Positions 1-10,651 of a stretch of DNA of 64,000 nt are shown here, one piece after another. The translations under genes were made by a program, and so were the position numbers. How positions within the stretch are numbered: position 1 is the first letter of the stretch; the number at the start of each line of letters is the position of its first letter. The stretch comes from Hemerocallis citrina (lineage: Eukaryota > Streptophyta > Magnoliopsida > Asparagales > Asphodelaceae): positions 203,225,827 to 203,289,826 of the forward strand of contig CM030364.1 in NCBI GenBank assembly GCA_017893485.1, given 5' to 3'. The notes under the pieces were generated by a model. The model searched no databases, was not told the DNA's origin, and saw nothing but the letters and a program-made list of their open reading frames with translations.

Positions 1-837
1 TTATACATTTAGACTCAATTAAATAAAAAACATTAAAAATAACTTGTTGTGCTAAGTAAACGTGTTTTAATGTGGAGAGAAAGCAACTAAGATTTGGGAG
101 AACATACAATTTTTTTATGAAGAACGATTAAGGGTTATTTTTAAGGTTCCCTTATTATCGGAGACGACAGGCTTGTGTTTGAACTTTAACATAAACCTAG
201 CATCAAAGAAGTAGCAAAGTTTTTTGACCTAAAAAAAGACTGATATTGAATATATGATGATCTATCGGACGACAGATATTGGGCGATATATAGGATGTCG
301 GCCAAAACTGGGAAAAACTTAGGGTGCGTTTGGATCAGGTTTTAAAAACAGTTTTCAGTTTTTAAAAGCAAAACATAGGGTAATTTTGTTTGGATACAAT
401 TTTTTCGAAAACTCATTTTAAAATTTCACACTCAAAACCTATGTTTAAAATGAGTTTTCTGAAAACAGAAAAAACGTGTTTTATGAGATAAGTTTTTTCA
501 TTTCCCAACCAGCATACTGTATTTGTATATGTATATATGTATACATTATGTATGTATACAGTATGTATGTATATGTATGTATATGTATGTATATATAATA
601 GTATGTATATATTATTATTATTACTAGGTATGCCCGTGGGCACGTGCCTACGACACGTCTTCGGAACGATGCAACATATGAAAAATCACGTAAACAGTAA
701 AGGATGATTTATATAGATGTTTTTTTTGCTAGTAGACGTTGATGTACTAGATTATTATACAATATATATTATTATTATTATTATTATCATTATATATCTT
801 ATTATATATATAATAATTATTTATATAATAATATATA
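1..837. repeat. AT-rich repeat debris, no gene
   Basis: No coding sequence is recognisable. A TTA followed by GGGTGCGTTTGG at 316-330 looks like the left end of a PIF/hAT-type MITE, but no matching right end is visible. Imperfect TATG/TGTA microsatellite fills about 515-605. At 620-650 an ACTAG followed by a CGTGGGCACG hairpin resembles a minus-strand Helitron 3' end, with no partner end found. Imperfect TTA/TAT repeats fill 755-835. Confidence 0.5.
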
Positions 838-1014
838 TCTCTACTACTATAATGGGAGAAGGCCTTAGTGTAATTTGTCCATCTACCAACCCGTGCAACG
901 CACGTGCATAACTATTGTAAATGAGGTTTTAGATCAAATCCAGACTACGTCTGAATTTTTACTTTTAAAAAAATTATATTTATTAAGACGTGCATCGCAC
1001 GTGTAAACTACTAG
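838..1014 (+). mobile_element. Very short non-autonomous Helitron
   Basis: The left end reads TCTCTACTACTATAATGGG directly after an A (837). The right end reads CTAG directly before a T (1015). Eight bases before CTAG is a perfect 6-bp stem, ACGTGC-ATC-GCACGT (988-1002). TC start, 3' hairpin, CTAG end and insertion between A and T are the established Helitron hallmarks, and the TCTCTACTA start is typical of plant families. At 177 bp it codes for nothing and would need Rep/helicase from elsewhere. A second hairpin-like CGTGC-AAC-GCACG at 895-907 may be a duplicated terminus. Confidence 0.75.
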
Positions 1015-1083
1015 TATTATTATTATATATTATTATATATATAATTATTATTTATATAATATATATATATATATTATTATATG

Positions 1084-1254
1084 GCTAAAAGGGATATGAG
1101 CAACTTGCTCATTTAGTAAATGAGCAATTAATTATGTGGCATGCATGTGATACATTGGATAACTAACCCTTTTTAAGGATTTTCCAATCACATGTATGCC
1201 ACATCGTCAATTGCTTATTTAATAAATGAGCAAGTTGCTCATACCCCTTTTCCC
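1084..1254. mobile_element. Foldback MITE
   Basis: The two halves are inverted copies of each other over roughly 70 bases. The left arm begins near AAAAGGGATATGAGCAACTT and the right arm ends with the complement, near GCTCATACCCCTTTTCCC. Only a short loop near 1160-1180 separates them. There is no coding capacity. Flanks are AT-rich microsatellite, so the target duplication cannot be read with confidence (TTA/TAT is possible) and the superfamily is left open. Confidence 0.7.
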
Positions 1255-1580
1255 TTATTATATATATTATTATATATATAATTATTATATTCATTATTAC
1301 ATACTATATTATTATTATTATATATTATTATTTTATATATACTATTATATATTATTATATATATTATTATTATTATATATTACTATTATATATTATTATA
1401 TATCAGTATGTATGTATCAATATGTATGTATGTATATGTATACAACATGTATGTATCAAAGTATATATACTGTATATACATACAACCAAACCCATAGATA
1501 CATTATATATAATAGCATACAATATAGAGTATTTATGTATATACATATATACATAAATACGGATTATATATATAAAACTA
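1255..1580. repeat. AT-rich microsatellite tract
   Basis: Imperfect TTA/TAT repeats run to about 1400 and pass into TATG/TACA tetranucleotide repeats to about 1580. Tyrosine/isoleucine-rich ORFs here are products of the repeat, not genes. Confidence 0.8.
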
Positions 1581-2428
1581 ATTTGGTTTGCTTACCCATC
1601 CATAGCATGTGCCAATTGTTATATTATTGAAAAATCATACATTTTGCAGCCACATAAAGCATAGGTAAATGATCACCAAAACTCCCTGATATTTTATAAT
1701 CATACATATTATCTTTACTATTATAACTAGATGGTTGTGGTTGTGGGACAAGTGGACATGTTATGCAACCCATGTACTGCACGAGCTTTTCTTTCTCAAT
1801 TTGTAACACTGGGTGATGTTAATTGGCACAAACAGTTTGGCTCCCAGGAATAATGCACATGCTAATAGGCTACTGACATAATAATCTAAGTAACAGCAAG
1901 GATTGTCTATGGGGTGTTCCACAAAATAGTTACGATCTCTATGCGAGGGAATTACCTCCTACAAGCACGAGGTTCCCTTTTCGCTAATATACTCGTTTAA
2001 AGATAATAAATGAGTCCACTGCACTTCTAAGCACTTTGGTATCAAGTGTATTATTAATACATGAAAATATAATATAAGCTAAAAATAAGTTGTACCAAAA
2101 CTCAGGATACTCCTTAAACTTACCCACCAAATATAATAAATAAGATTTAAACTATAGGTAACAAAACATTAAGGAGGGAAAATCATACAGTATAAGTAAG
2201 CAAGAATATATGTAAAAGATTCCCTTGTATATCATAGAGCTTACGCAGACTACAGTAGTAATATACTGCAATTTTATATGCCATATCCAGTCCTCATATA
2301 ATCACACATAAGATACTCATAACCAAACTGTATCAGACTTATGATGAAAGTTCAAGTATAAAACTACTCTTAAGTAAAAATAGTTATTAACAACGTGCTA
2401 CATATAAATATAGTTAACGATATGTCAC
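1581..2428 (-). other. No recognised feature; probably HUA1-like intron 2
   Basis: A minus-strand splice donor (GTGACA) follows exon 2 at 2428, so this stretch should be intron of the same gene. I searched the minus strand for the next CCCH finger and saw none. Intron 2 therefore appears to run past the left edge of the window. The short minus ORF at 1624-1809 has no recognisable motif. Confidence 0.4.
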
Positions 2429-2652
2429 CTCTTTCCAATCTGGGATTCCACCCTCAGGTACCCAGTCAGGGTGATGAAACTTGCAGGCCTCTCCATACTT
2501 ACAGGTTCTCGTTGACATATAGTGAGTGCAATCCTTCACTCCTGGTCGCTGTGGATATATAGGAAGATTGCTTGCAGTTTCGAATCTAGGGTGTTTGTAC
2601 AGAGAATTTGAATATAAAGCTTCACTTTGCCCAATAGTCTGGTGGTACAGCG
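2429..2652 (-). CDS. HUA1: HUA1-like CCCH zinc-finger protein, exon 2 (first zinc finger)
   Basis: This exon encodes 74 whole codons after a split Ala codon. It carries a complete C-x8-C-x5-C-x3-H finger (Cys118, Cys127, Cys133, His137 counted from exon 1). Upstream of the finger are the YPQRPG and KDC motifs, and downstream WVPEGGIPDWKE. This combination is the first finger of HUA1 (C3H37 in Arabidopsis), a nuclear RNA-binding protein with six such fingers that acts in AGAMOUS pre-mRNA processing. The acceptor (CTACATATAG, CG-CTG) and donor (GAG, GTGACA) are clean. The exon starts with two bases of a split codon, matching the one base left over at the end of exon 1 (9174). The acidic/serine-rich stretch between exon 1 and the finger also fits the family. 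Fingers 2-6 must lie beyond the left edge. Whether the gene is expressed cannot be told from sequence. Confidence 0.85.
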
Positions 2653-4815
2653 CTATATGTAGATAGTAGAGATAGTAATATAAGAACGCAGTGGGTAAAC
2701 ATAAATAGTTTTTTATAGTATTTGAAAAATAAATAGAAAATATTTAAGTTAACACGATCTACCTGAATAAAGGGATATAGAAAATCTTAACATTTATATA
2801 CCAAATTAAACGAATTCAACATACCATACTAGTTCATGCAGATAACCAGATGGTGGTAGCTAAGGTTACCTTAAGTAATAATGTAGGAAACCAATATAAT
2901 ATATTAGTACTGACTTTCTGTATCATTTATATACAAATGTAAGCAAATTCAATATACCAAAACTAGTTCATGCATATAACCAGATGCTAGTTAAGGTTGT
3001 GCATACATAATAATGTGCAAACCAATATAATATACAAATATTGATTTTCAGTGTCATCTTAAGCCGCCACTGTTTAATGACTTTCAGTATTAAAACAGTA
3101 GTTATTGCATATAACTAGATAATAAGTTCATACCAAATGCTGAAATATGGTACCGCACTAGTGTGAATCACATTAGAGGTCAATATTCTAGCTTTCAGGC
3201 TAAGAAAAACAAAATCAAAAGCATGCAACAAATAAATTATAAACAGTCGTGGTTCTAACCATGGCATCAAGATTGGGGACCGGGTACAGTGTCGGATGTT
3301 CGATTTTAGTCTCGGTACCGGATTTCTCAGAAATATTGGTTGTATTGTCTCGGTGTCTCGGAATTATTAGTATCGACTTTTTAAGGTGTTCAAAAAAATT
3401 AATTGAAAATTACGATCAATATTAAATCTTTAATCTAATATACAATCTATAATATTTTTGAATTATAAGTATATATCGTAATAAACTTTTTGTGTTTATT
3501 TTAATTTAAAGTAGGAGAAGGATTCATGTAGGCGACCACAAAATTTTAGGCTAAAGTCTTTATTGTTATCGTTGTTGCTGTTGATGTTTCATTTTCATGT
3601 ACAAAAACGTCACACTTAATAAATACATTCTTTTTATAAACTATACCGTGAATCCTAATTATAGCACCATATACTAATAAAATTAAATTTTAAGTTACAA
3701 AAGATATACTATAAAAATATATACCATATACATACTTTGAATCTCTCTCTTCCACTCCCGTATACCTACACATCAGCGATAGCGCCAGTAAAACTACGTT
3801 CTACAGTCTTTGCCTCTTTAGTTTCAGTTGCTTAACGTTTTTTTGCACTTATTTCCTTGTCAACTTTAAGTATCTGTGGATACTAATATTTTAGGCATAT
3901 CGTATCGGGTAGGCAAAAAACCAAGATAACTCGGACTGTCCTCTCAGTCTTGGCTGAGATTTAATACCATGATCCTACCCTTACCATCAAATGCCAACTG
4001 ATGTGGAACTTGGCTCACAGCATCTCCTGTTTTCACCTGGGCCTTGCTTGAGAAATGAAATTTGAATAGTATATAAAATTACAAAGAACAAGGTCCGATG
4101 CCAACAGAGAAAAGCTGAACTAAACTTACCATTCCAACATCCCACATAACATATTATTTGCCATTATTTAAACAAAAAATATATATATATATTTAGAAAC
4201 ATAGTGTTTTTTAGATACTTAAAGCATCCAGATCAAGAAAAAAATGTTCAGATGTGGAGAGAAATACCGCGTGTTAGAAAATGTTTGGAGTTTATAAGTG
4301 AGTCACATGACACCTTATTAGACTTGTGATGTGGAGTGAAAAAGAACTCTACCCCTAAGAAATGAATAACATGAAGATAAATGAGTATTGTACATACAAA
4401 TAAATAGCTTCCAAGTAAATGAGAAGCTTGCTGCTCCTTGGTCAACTTATGAACAAAATATTGTACATACAAATATCTGCATACACTTCCATATATCTGT
4501 AACATACCCATACGGCTTCCGGACGTTGTTCTTGACTGAGAGATTCCTATAGGCTAACAGCATGTTTTAACTAGAGTAAGACATAACATATATATGTATT
4601 AAAACAATTCTGCATAGATCACAAGATTCTAAATTAATATTTAAAACTAACTTCTCCTCCTCTGTATTTAAAACTAACATCCGTCCATTGAATTAAATTC
4701 CAAATTTGCTTTTCTTTTTTATTTACCCAACATGAAACTGCCAAATTTACCATGATACATCTCCATAACTATGATCTATCTGCTAAAGATCTTTGGTCCT
4801 CCCCTGGATAAATTA

Positions 4816-6156
4816 GAATTTTTTGCCGTACTAGGCCACTTTTTGAAAATATTTGCGATTTTGGGCCACTTTCCAAACTATTAGCGCTTGTGGGCTAGTT
4901 GTTGCCACGTCAGCAGCGGCCGCTATTCCTACTAGCGGCCTCGTCCTTTCGGAGGTCGCTAATGGGAATAACGGTCTATCTTTTAAATTTTTTGAAATTT
5001 TTGTTTGTTGTCGCTATTCCTATTAGCGACCGAAGCATATATGAAATCGCTAATGGGATTGGCGACCTTAAATAAACGTATTGATTGAGATACTTAGCAA
5101 AATCTAGAGTGCTTTACTCTAAAAGAAAATAAACCAATTTTTTTAAATTGGGGTTGCTACTGGGAATAGCGACCTCGTTCAACTGTGGTCGCTATTCCAA
5201 TTAGCGACCACAATGAATGAATAAAGAATCTCTTGATTTCTTCTCTGACTTCGTTTGTTGCCTTTCTTCTTCTCTCTCCTCTCTCTCTAATACTATATCT
5301 AGTCACAAATTAACCAGTTAAGCAACTCAGTAATTGTAAACTCACCCAATCTTTCCACGCAATGCTAAACCAGAATTTCAGGTACTGTAGAAATGTGGGA
5401 TCCACAAGTTAGTGGGTGCAAAATGGGTGTGCAATTTTGGTTCAGCATTAGGTGGAAAGATTTCTACACTAATTCCACAGCAATGGTTCAGCATTGGGAC
5501 CCATCTACTAATTCTACACCCATTTTGCACCCACTAACTTGTGGATCCCACATTTCTACACTAACTAAAATTTTGGTTCAGCATTGGGTGGAAAGATTGG
5601 GTGAGATTACAATTACTGTGTTGCTTAACATGTTGCTTAACTGGTTAATTTGTGACTATATATAGTATTGGAGAGAGAGAGAGGAGAGAGACGAAGAAGG
5701 CAGCAAACGAAGTCGGTGAAGAAATCAAGAGAGAGATTCTTTATTCAATGTGGTCGCTATTCGGAATAGCGACCACAATTGAACGAGGTCGCTATTCCTA
5801 GTAGCGATCAGTTTTTAAAAAAAATGATTTATTTTTTTAGAAAGCAAAAACTGTCTAGTTTTGCTTAGTGTCTCAATCAATACATTCATTCAAGGTCGCT
5901 AATCTCAATAGCGACTTCATATATGCTTCGATCGCTAATATGAATAGCGACAACAGACAAAAAATTTTAAAAATTGTAAAAGAAAGACCGCTATTCCCAT
6001 TAGCGATCTCCAAAAGAAAAATGCCGCTAATAGGAATATCGGCCGATGCTGACATGGCAGCAACCAGCCCACAAGCGCTAATAAGCGCTAATAGTTTGGA
6101 AAGTGGCCCAAAATCACAAATATTTTCAAAAAGTGGCCTAGTACGGCAAAAATTTC
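4816..6156. mobile_element. Mutator-like foldback transposon, non-autonomous, 1341 bp
   Basis: The element is a near-complete palindrome. The left arm from GAATTTTTTGCCGTACTAGG pairs with the right arm ending CCTAGTACGGCAAAAATTTC. Pairing continues inward for more than 600 bases to 5388-5430 against 5516-5559, leaving a loop of about 85 bases. It is flanked by a perfect 9-bp direct repeat, GATAAATTA, at 4807-4815 and 6157-6165; 9-bp duplications are the mark of the Mutator superfamily. The arms hold about a dozen copies of a short palindrome, GGTCGCTATTCC-n-ATTAGCGACC (for example 5186-5210 and 5751-5775). No transposase is encoded. It lies inside HUA1-like intron 1, so the pre-mRNA would contain a hairpin of more than 600 base pairs. 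Confidence 0.88.
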
Positions 6157-6376
6157 GATAAATTAAGTTGCATCTTCAAGCAATAGTAAGAAGGATTTGC
6201 TAATTATCCAATGCATATGTTTTTCTAAGGGGTGACGAACACAATTGTCTAGTCCTAAGAAAAGGATGCACGCGTGAATATTTATGGAAGTGTTTTCACA
6301 TATACTGGTTAAAGATAAAGAATTTTTGAAAGTTCAGTTGAAGTTCTTATTCATGGGATTAACAATCAAAGATCAC

Positions 6377-8118
6377 ATTCAACATGCTTATGTGAATCAT
6401 CACAAGAGTTTCTCTCTCTAGAAAAATATAGAGAGAGAAACTAACCTCCAAATCCCCAAAAACAAACCCTAGATCTGAAAAAATCGGGGGCGGCGGCTAG
6501 GGCTCGTCGCCGCCGCCCCGTCGCAGTGGTCCACCATGTCGCCCTCCTCCCTTCGTGCTCCCCTCCTGCACCCTCCTCACATAATTTCGAAGCCGAGACC
6601 ACGCCCCTTCGAAGACGGGGCTTGCAAGCTCCTTTGGCGAGCTCCTCGCGCCGACGTCGTGCCCATGCCAAGGGGCGAAGACCCAGATCGTCGAATTTGG
6701 GCGACGGCGAGAGGTGCGCCCAACCCCCAACGCCTCACGTCGCTCCCCAACGCCGTAGGTGGAAAGCTCCCACGGTGGGGAGATCGCGCCACCTGCGGTT
6801 CGGATCTGGTCGACTGGTGCCCCCCTCGACAACTGGTGTTCAGATCCACTTCGGATCTGGTCGACTGGTGCCCCCCCGACGGCGATTGATGCTCAGATTC
6901 TAAGTAGCTGTTGGCACAGGGTTGGTGTTGGTTTTGGTGTGAGAGGTGTGGATTGTGTTGTATTGCACGATTATGGGGCTTGGACCCGAGATGGGATCCC
7001 TCCATGATGTGCGGCGCCTGTTCGGATGACCTCCTCTGCCAAAGCTTCGCCGCCGTAACGCCAGTGATCCCGCCATCGCCGCCACCAGAGCAACGCTCGA
7101 AGCCGACCGCCATATCATGTGGTCTTCGATGCTGAGTGCGTCGTGCCTCCTCAGGTCGCGGAGCGACACCTTCGTCGTGACAGAGCATCCTCCCGCGCCT
7201 TCGGTTGCGATCGCACCCCCCGACGGCGACGGTGACTATTGGTTGTTTGTTTTGCTGTGGGATGTGGGGAGTGTGAAGTACGTTGTATTGCACGATTGTA
7301 GGACTTGGACCCGAAGATCAGGTCCCTCCATGATGTGTGCTCATTCAAATTCTGGGGTGTCCTACAATGTCGCCGGTGCAGTCTTGACAGTGCCTACTAT
7401 CAAGCTATTGAGCTTACTCTGGCTTAGGCCACTGTCTCGTAGCAGCTTCGCCTCTTCCCTCGGTTTGGGAGCAAGAGTCGAGATGAGTCTGTATGGTGAG
7501 AAATCGCCTGAGAGAGCAAGAGCGTGAGAGAGATGAAGGTATCCTCTTCACGGCTCTCTACTGGAGCGTGGTCATTTTTGGTGGGGTGAGCGAGATAGAT
7601 GTTTGTTGAAAAATTGCCTGAGAAAGCACAATCGTGAGAGAGGTGAAGGTATCCTCTTCACAGCTATCTTTTTGGTAGCGGCTGTGGGGGCTGCTGGCGC
7701 ATTTGTAGGAAGAGTGGTGGAGATGGTGGGAGGGTGCGGTTGTCGTGCATGTGTCGTGGTGTCATATGTCGGCCTGCGGGACTTGGGCCCAAAAATAAGG
7801 CCCCCCCAGCAAGGAGAAGGCAGGGATCGGCAGATGATAAAATTCTGCCAGACTGTTTCAGGTGGGTGTGCATGTGTCGTGGAGGCAGTGTACGAAGCTA
7901 AACTGACGTACATACAATTTTGCGGGACCGAGCTTTTTGTCGACCCACCCTCCAGGGTTGTTGGAGGGATTTGTTGTTTGTACGGGTCATGTTGCTTCAT
8001 GTATATTTTATTTTTTGTCTGTAGGTTGTAATCTGGCCTAGTTAACTGAATTTGTATCGTTAATTTCTTATTAATTAAACGGGGTGGCCATATTCCACAT
8101 TTTCCTTCAAAAAAAAAA
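6377..8118 (+). mobile_element. LINE-like non-LTR retroelement, no intact ORF2
   Basis: A 13-bp direct repeat, AATCAAAGATCAC, occurs at 6364-6376 and again at 8117-8129, right after an A-tract (8109-8118). A long target duplication plus a 3' A-tail is the signature of target-primed reverse transcription. The interior is GC-rich and has internal duplications. A block around TATTGCACGATTATGGGGCT (about 6960-7012) recurs at 7284-7336 and, more weakly, near 7750-7810. A second block at 7507-7575 recurs at 7615-7685. No endonuclease or reverse transcriptase motif is readable in any frame, so it is non-autonomous or a 5'-region derivative. The many overlapping ORFs here are shadows of GC-rich repeats. 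A SINE or processed-transcript origin is not excluded. Confidence 0.6.
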
Positions 8119-9173
8119 TCAAAGATCACTTCAGGCATAGTAAGATCACATAATTAGAAGGAAGAAGTATAAATATTGAATTTGAACTCAACAACATGAA
8201 AAAATTATAAGGGAAAGAAGATTCTTGCTTCCTGTGTACAAGAAGTTTAAAAAAATACGCATTCTTTAGGCCCCAGATGTGTCATGTCAGTCCCGAAAGG
8301 TAACGGAAACATCTCACGTTTTTATTCTCCTTGTGATACATATTGATATGATGTAGAGTTCATGTGCTCTATCCATACTCAACAATCACCTAAAAGCTGA
8401 TCTCTAAAATCATAATATAAAAAAAGAAAATTTTAAAATAAAACAAAATCTTTTAAGTTTCATTGATTCTCCTTTCTTAATCTAAACCATTCAGCACTTA
8501 TGAAATCATCTTTCTTACTTGTATTTTCCATTCCCATTTCGCATGTCCACGCTTAATGTGGACTTCGGCAGTTTGGGTTTTTGTGCTAAAAAGCGTGAAG
8601 ATTATCTTAAAACAAACAAATTTAAGAAAATATATACATAATAATAACAAATGAAGAAGAAAAAAATCATAATAGAGAAACAAAATCAAAAACTTCAAAA
8701 CTACTAAAGTTTTTTTAACCAACTCGATAAATTATCTTCACTCCCATCTGGCATGCTTACTGCATAATTCGGACTTTGGCCATTAGGATTCGTGCAACAA
8801 AAAACGTGAAAACTATCTTAAATTTTTCTTAGATTAGGAAAACACATACATAAAATTAACAATTAATGAATAAATAAATCATAGTAAAAAAAGCTTCTAA
8901 ATTTTTTAGAATTACATAAATACTAAAATACTTAATTGAATCAGCAAAACACCCAATAATCTAACCACGTTTACTCCAAACTTAAAAGGTAACTACATAG
9001 CAACTAAACTATTCAATTGAATTACCACTAAAACCCAATAATCTAACCACAACAAAAATTAACCAGTCCATCATCATCAGATCCGACCGAGCCCCCAATT
9101 GCTAATATTGATCAAATAAAAATATTAAATAAATTATGCTAATTTAAGACAAGATTGGGAAACCCAAGCAAAC

Positions 9174-9402
9174 CTTCAATGGGCCGCTTGGCGCCCAACC
9201 AGCTCCCTTCCACTCCGCTCCACGGTGCGGCCATTCGGCAAGGACCCGAATACAGAGACGACCCGATATCGGAGGAGGAGTACTTGGCGAGGTCGGAGGA
9301 GGGGAACGAGAAGCGGTAGGGGTCGGAGGCGGCGTAGGAGGAGTGGGCGGAATCCTCGCCGTAGCCTCCGCCGCCGACGCCGTAGAGGTGGTGGTCCGCC
9401 AT
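9174..9402 (-). CDS. HUA1: HUA1-like CCCH zinc-finger protein, exon 1 (N-terminus)
   Basis: The ATG at 9402 opens 76 codons: a Gly/Ser/Tyr-rich N-terminus starting MADHHLYGVGGGGYG, an SSDLAKYSSSD stretch, and GVEGSWLGAKRPIE at the end. The donor (ATTGAAG, GTTTGC) leaves one base, which joins the CG at the start of exon 2 to make Ala77; the join reads KRPIE-A-LYHQT. HUA1 relatives have the same order: a low-complexity N-terminus, a VKRP-E-LYHQ segment, then the first YPQRPGEKDC finger. I chose this ATG because it is the first in frame and fits that layout. Without the splice, the frame reads 11 codons into the intron and stops. Upstream, 9403-9530 is the presumed 5' UTR and promoter. Confidence 0.8.
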
Positions 9403-9574
9403 GGATTCTAGGGTTAAAGTTTTGGGAGGAAAGATATATTTGGATTGTTAGGGTTTTAAAGCCGTGAGGAGGGATTGTACGGTCCAGATTAGGGCTTGGG
9501 TTTGAAACGGATGTCGGCAATTTAGGTTGCGTCTAAAACAATTTTTTGAAAAGATCTGTATAAAAACAGTTTTT

Positions 9575-9985
9575 CAAAATGAGAATGTAAAAGCTGTTTG
9601 GTAATAAGTTTTTATGAAAACATTTTTTTGGAAATGAGAATATAAAGGGTAATGCTACATCTACAACCTTTACAACCTTACAACCTTAGGTGGCGCAATC
9701 TCATTGGAGATGTGTACAACCTACTACAACCACTCTACAATACATTCCAATAAAATTGTGCCACCTAAGGTTGTAAAAGAAATGTTGTAAGAAAAGGTTG
9801 TAGGTGTAGCATTACCCGAATATAAAATGTGTTTGGTAAACCAAAAAATCTGAAATTTTCGTAAAAAAAGTTATTGGAAAATGAGCTTATAAAAGGTGTT
9901 TGGTAATAAAATTAAATTCTCCAATTTATAGGATAACATTTTTTTTGACAATGAGATTATAAAAGACGTTTGTTTAATCAATTTG
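9575..9985. repeat. Degenerate tandem repeat interrupted by a MITE
   Basis: A motif close to AATGAGATTATAAAAGGTG followed by TTTGGTAATAA recurs at about 9580, 9634 (split by the MITE 9647-9817), 9880 and 9950. Spacing is 53-70 bases once the MITE is removed. It lies upstream of the HUA1-like start codon and could be a decayed hAT/PIF-type MITE cluster. Confidence 0.5.
9647..9817. mobile_element. 171-bp MITE with 9-bp target duplication (Mutator type)
   Basis: Terminal inverted repeats read GGGTAATGCTACATCTACAA at the left and the complement TTGTAGGTGTAGCATTACCC at the right. The element is flanked by a perfect 9-bp duplication, GAATATAAA (9638-9646 and 9818-9826). It is mostly a foldback: CTTAGGTGGCGCAATCTCAT pairs with the region around 9750-9770. 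It sits about 245 bp upstream of the HUA1-like ATG. Confidence 0.85.
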
Positions 9986-10018
9986 CATTAGTTTTCTGCT
10001 GATTTTTATTTCCTGCAG

Positions 10019-10109
10019 TTACAGAGCAAAGTTTTACAAGTATACGAACAAGAAGCCTGAGAAAAAGAGCGAATCGAGCAAATCTTATAAATATGAGGAG
10101 TTGTATTAA
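10019..10109 (+). CDS. Orphan terminal exon of an unrecognised plant gene
   Basis: A textbook acceptor (TTTTATTTCCTGCAG) is followed by one split-codon base and 29 codons, ending in TAA at 10107-10109. The peptide is rich in Lys, Tyr and Ser, begins YRAKFYKYTNKKPEKKS and ends KYEELY. The composition and splice site look like a real last exon with a basic C-terminal tail, but I do not recognise the protein. No upstream plus-strand exon can be found: the space to the left is repeat, MITE and the opposite-strand HUA1-like gene. It may be a captured gene fragment or a broken gene. Confidence 0.45.
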
Positions 10110-10650
10110 TGTGATATACCTTAAGCTTGTTCATATGAACTGATATTCGACTATGCTTTTTCCAATGAAGATGTTGTATTCGTATTGTATGTAACATTCC
10201 ATAAACTGATATGCGATATGCAAAAGAGTAATATGAAAGATCATTTGAATATAATATAATGAAAATTCTTTGATCGCATCCCTTGTTTTGTAACTCATTA
10301 CACTTGCTTCAATTACTAGATTCATAATAAGAATAAAGCTGAAATACATTATATTACATTACAACTCTCTGTTTGTTAAGCTCCAGTACATTCTATTATA
10401 TGTACTTGAAACCTGGAATCCCAAACCAGCTGAATTACACTGATGCAACATACATTGGATTGTGCTTGTTTTTATGTGGTTTTTGTGGTATCTTTCGCTT
10501 CAACTTCTTTTTGTTTCTTCTTTGTATCTCCCCATTACTGGCAAGCTTATTGACTATGCTCGAGATTATCTTAAATATGTAATTGTCGGCCCTTACACCA
10601 ATTGTAATATGCAAATTTTGAATAATGAACAAAATTAGGGGTTAATAAAT
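10110..10650. other. No gene recognised; possible 3' UTR of the orphan exon
   Basis: AT-rich sequence with only short chance ORFs. It could include the 3' UTR of the exon ending at 10109. Nothing else is supported. Confidence 0.3.
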
Positions 10651-10651
10651 G

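Larger units (their letters stand above)
2653..9173 (-). other. HUA1-like intron 1 (6.5 kb, transposon-loaded)
   Basis: The intron is bounded by GT at 9173-9172 and AG at 2654-2653, and the flanking exons are phase-compatible (1 + 2 bases). It contains the Mutator-like foldback 4816-6156 and the LINE-like element 6377-8116, plus AT-rich sequence at 2653-4806, 6166-6363 and 8130-9173 in which I see no gene. A minus-strand stretch at about 3965-4045 is open and bounded by AG and GT-like dinucleotides, but I do not recognise the peptide. Confidence 0.75.

Noticed and set aside
1624..1809. Minus ORF as a downstream HUA1-like exon
   Set aside because: No CCCH spacing or family motif; no convincing acceptor.
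3965..4045. Possible extra exon in the HUA1-like intron
   Set aside because: Open on the minus strand with AG/GT borders, but the peptide has no counterpart in HUA1 that I know of, and exons 1 and 2 already join in phase.
6577..7293. 238-codon minus-strand frame in the LINE-like element
   Set aside because: It overlaps equally long frames on both strands in GC-rich repeats, and no LINE ORF1 or ORF2 motif was found.
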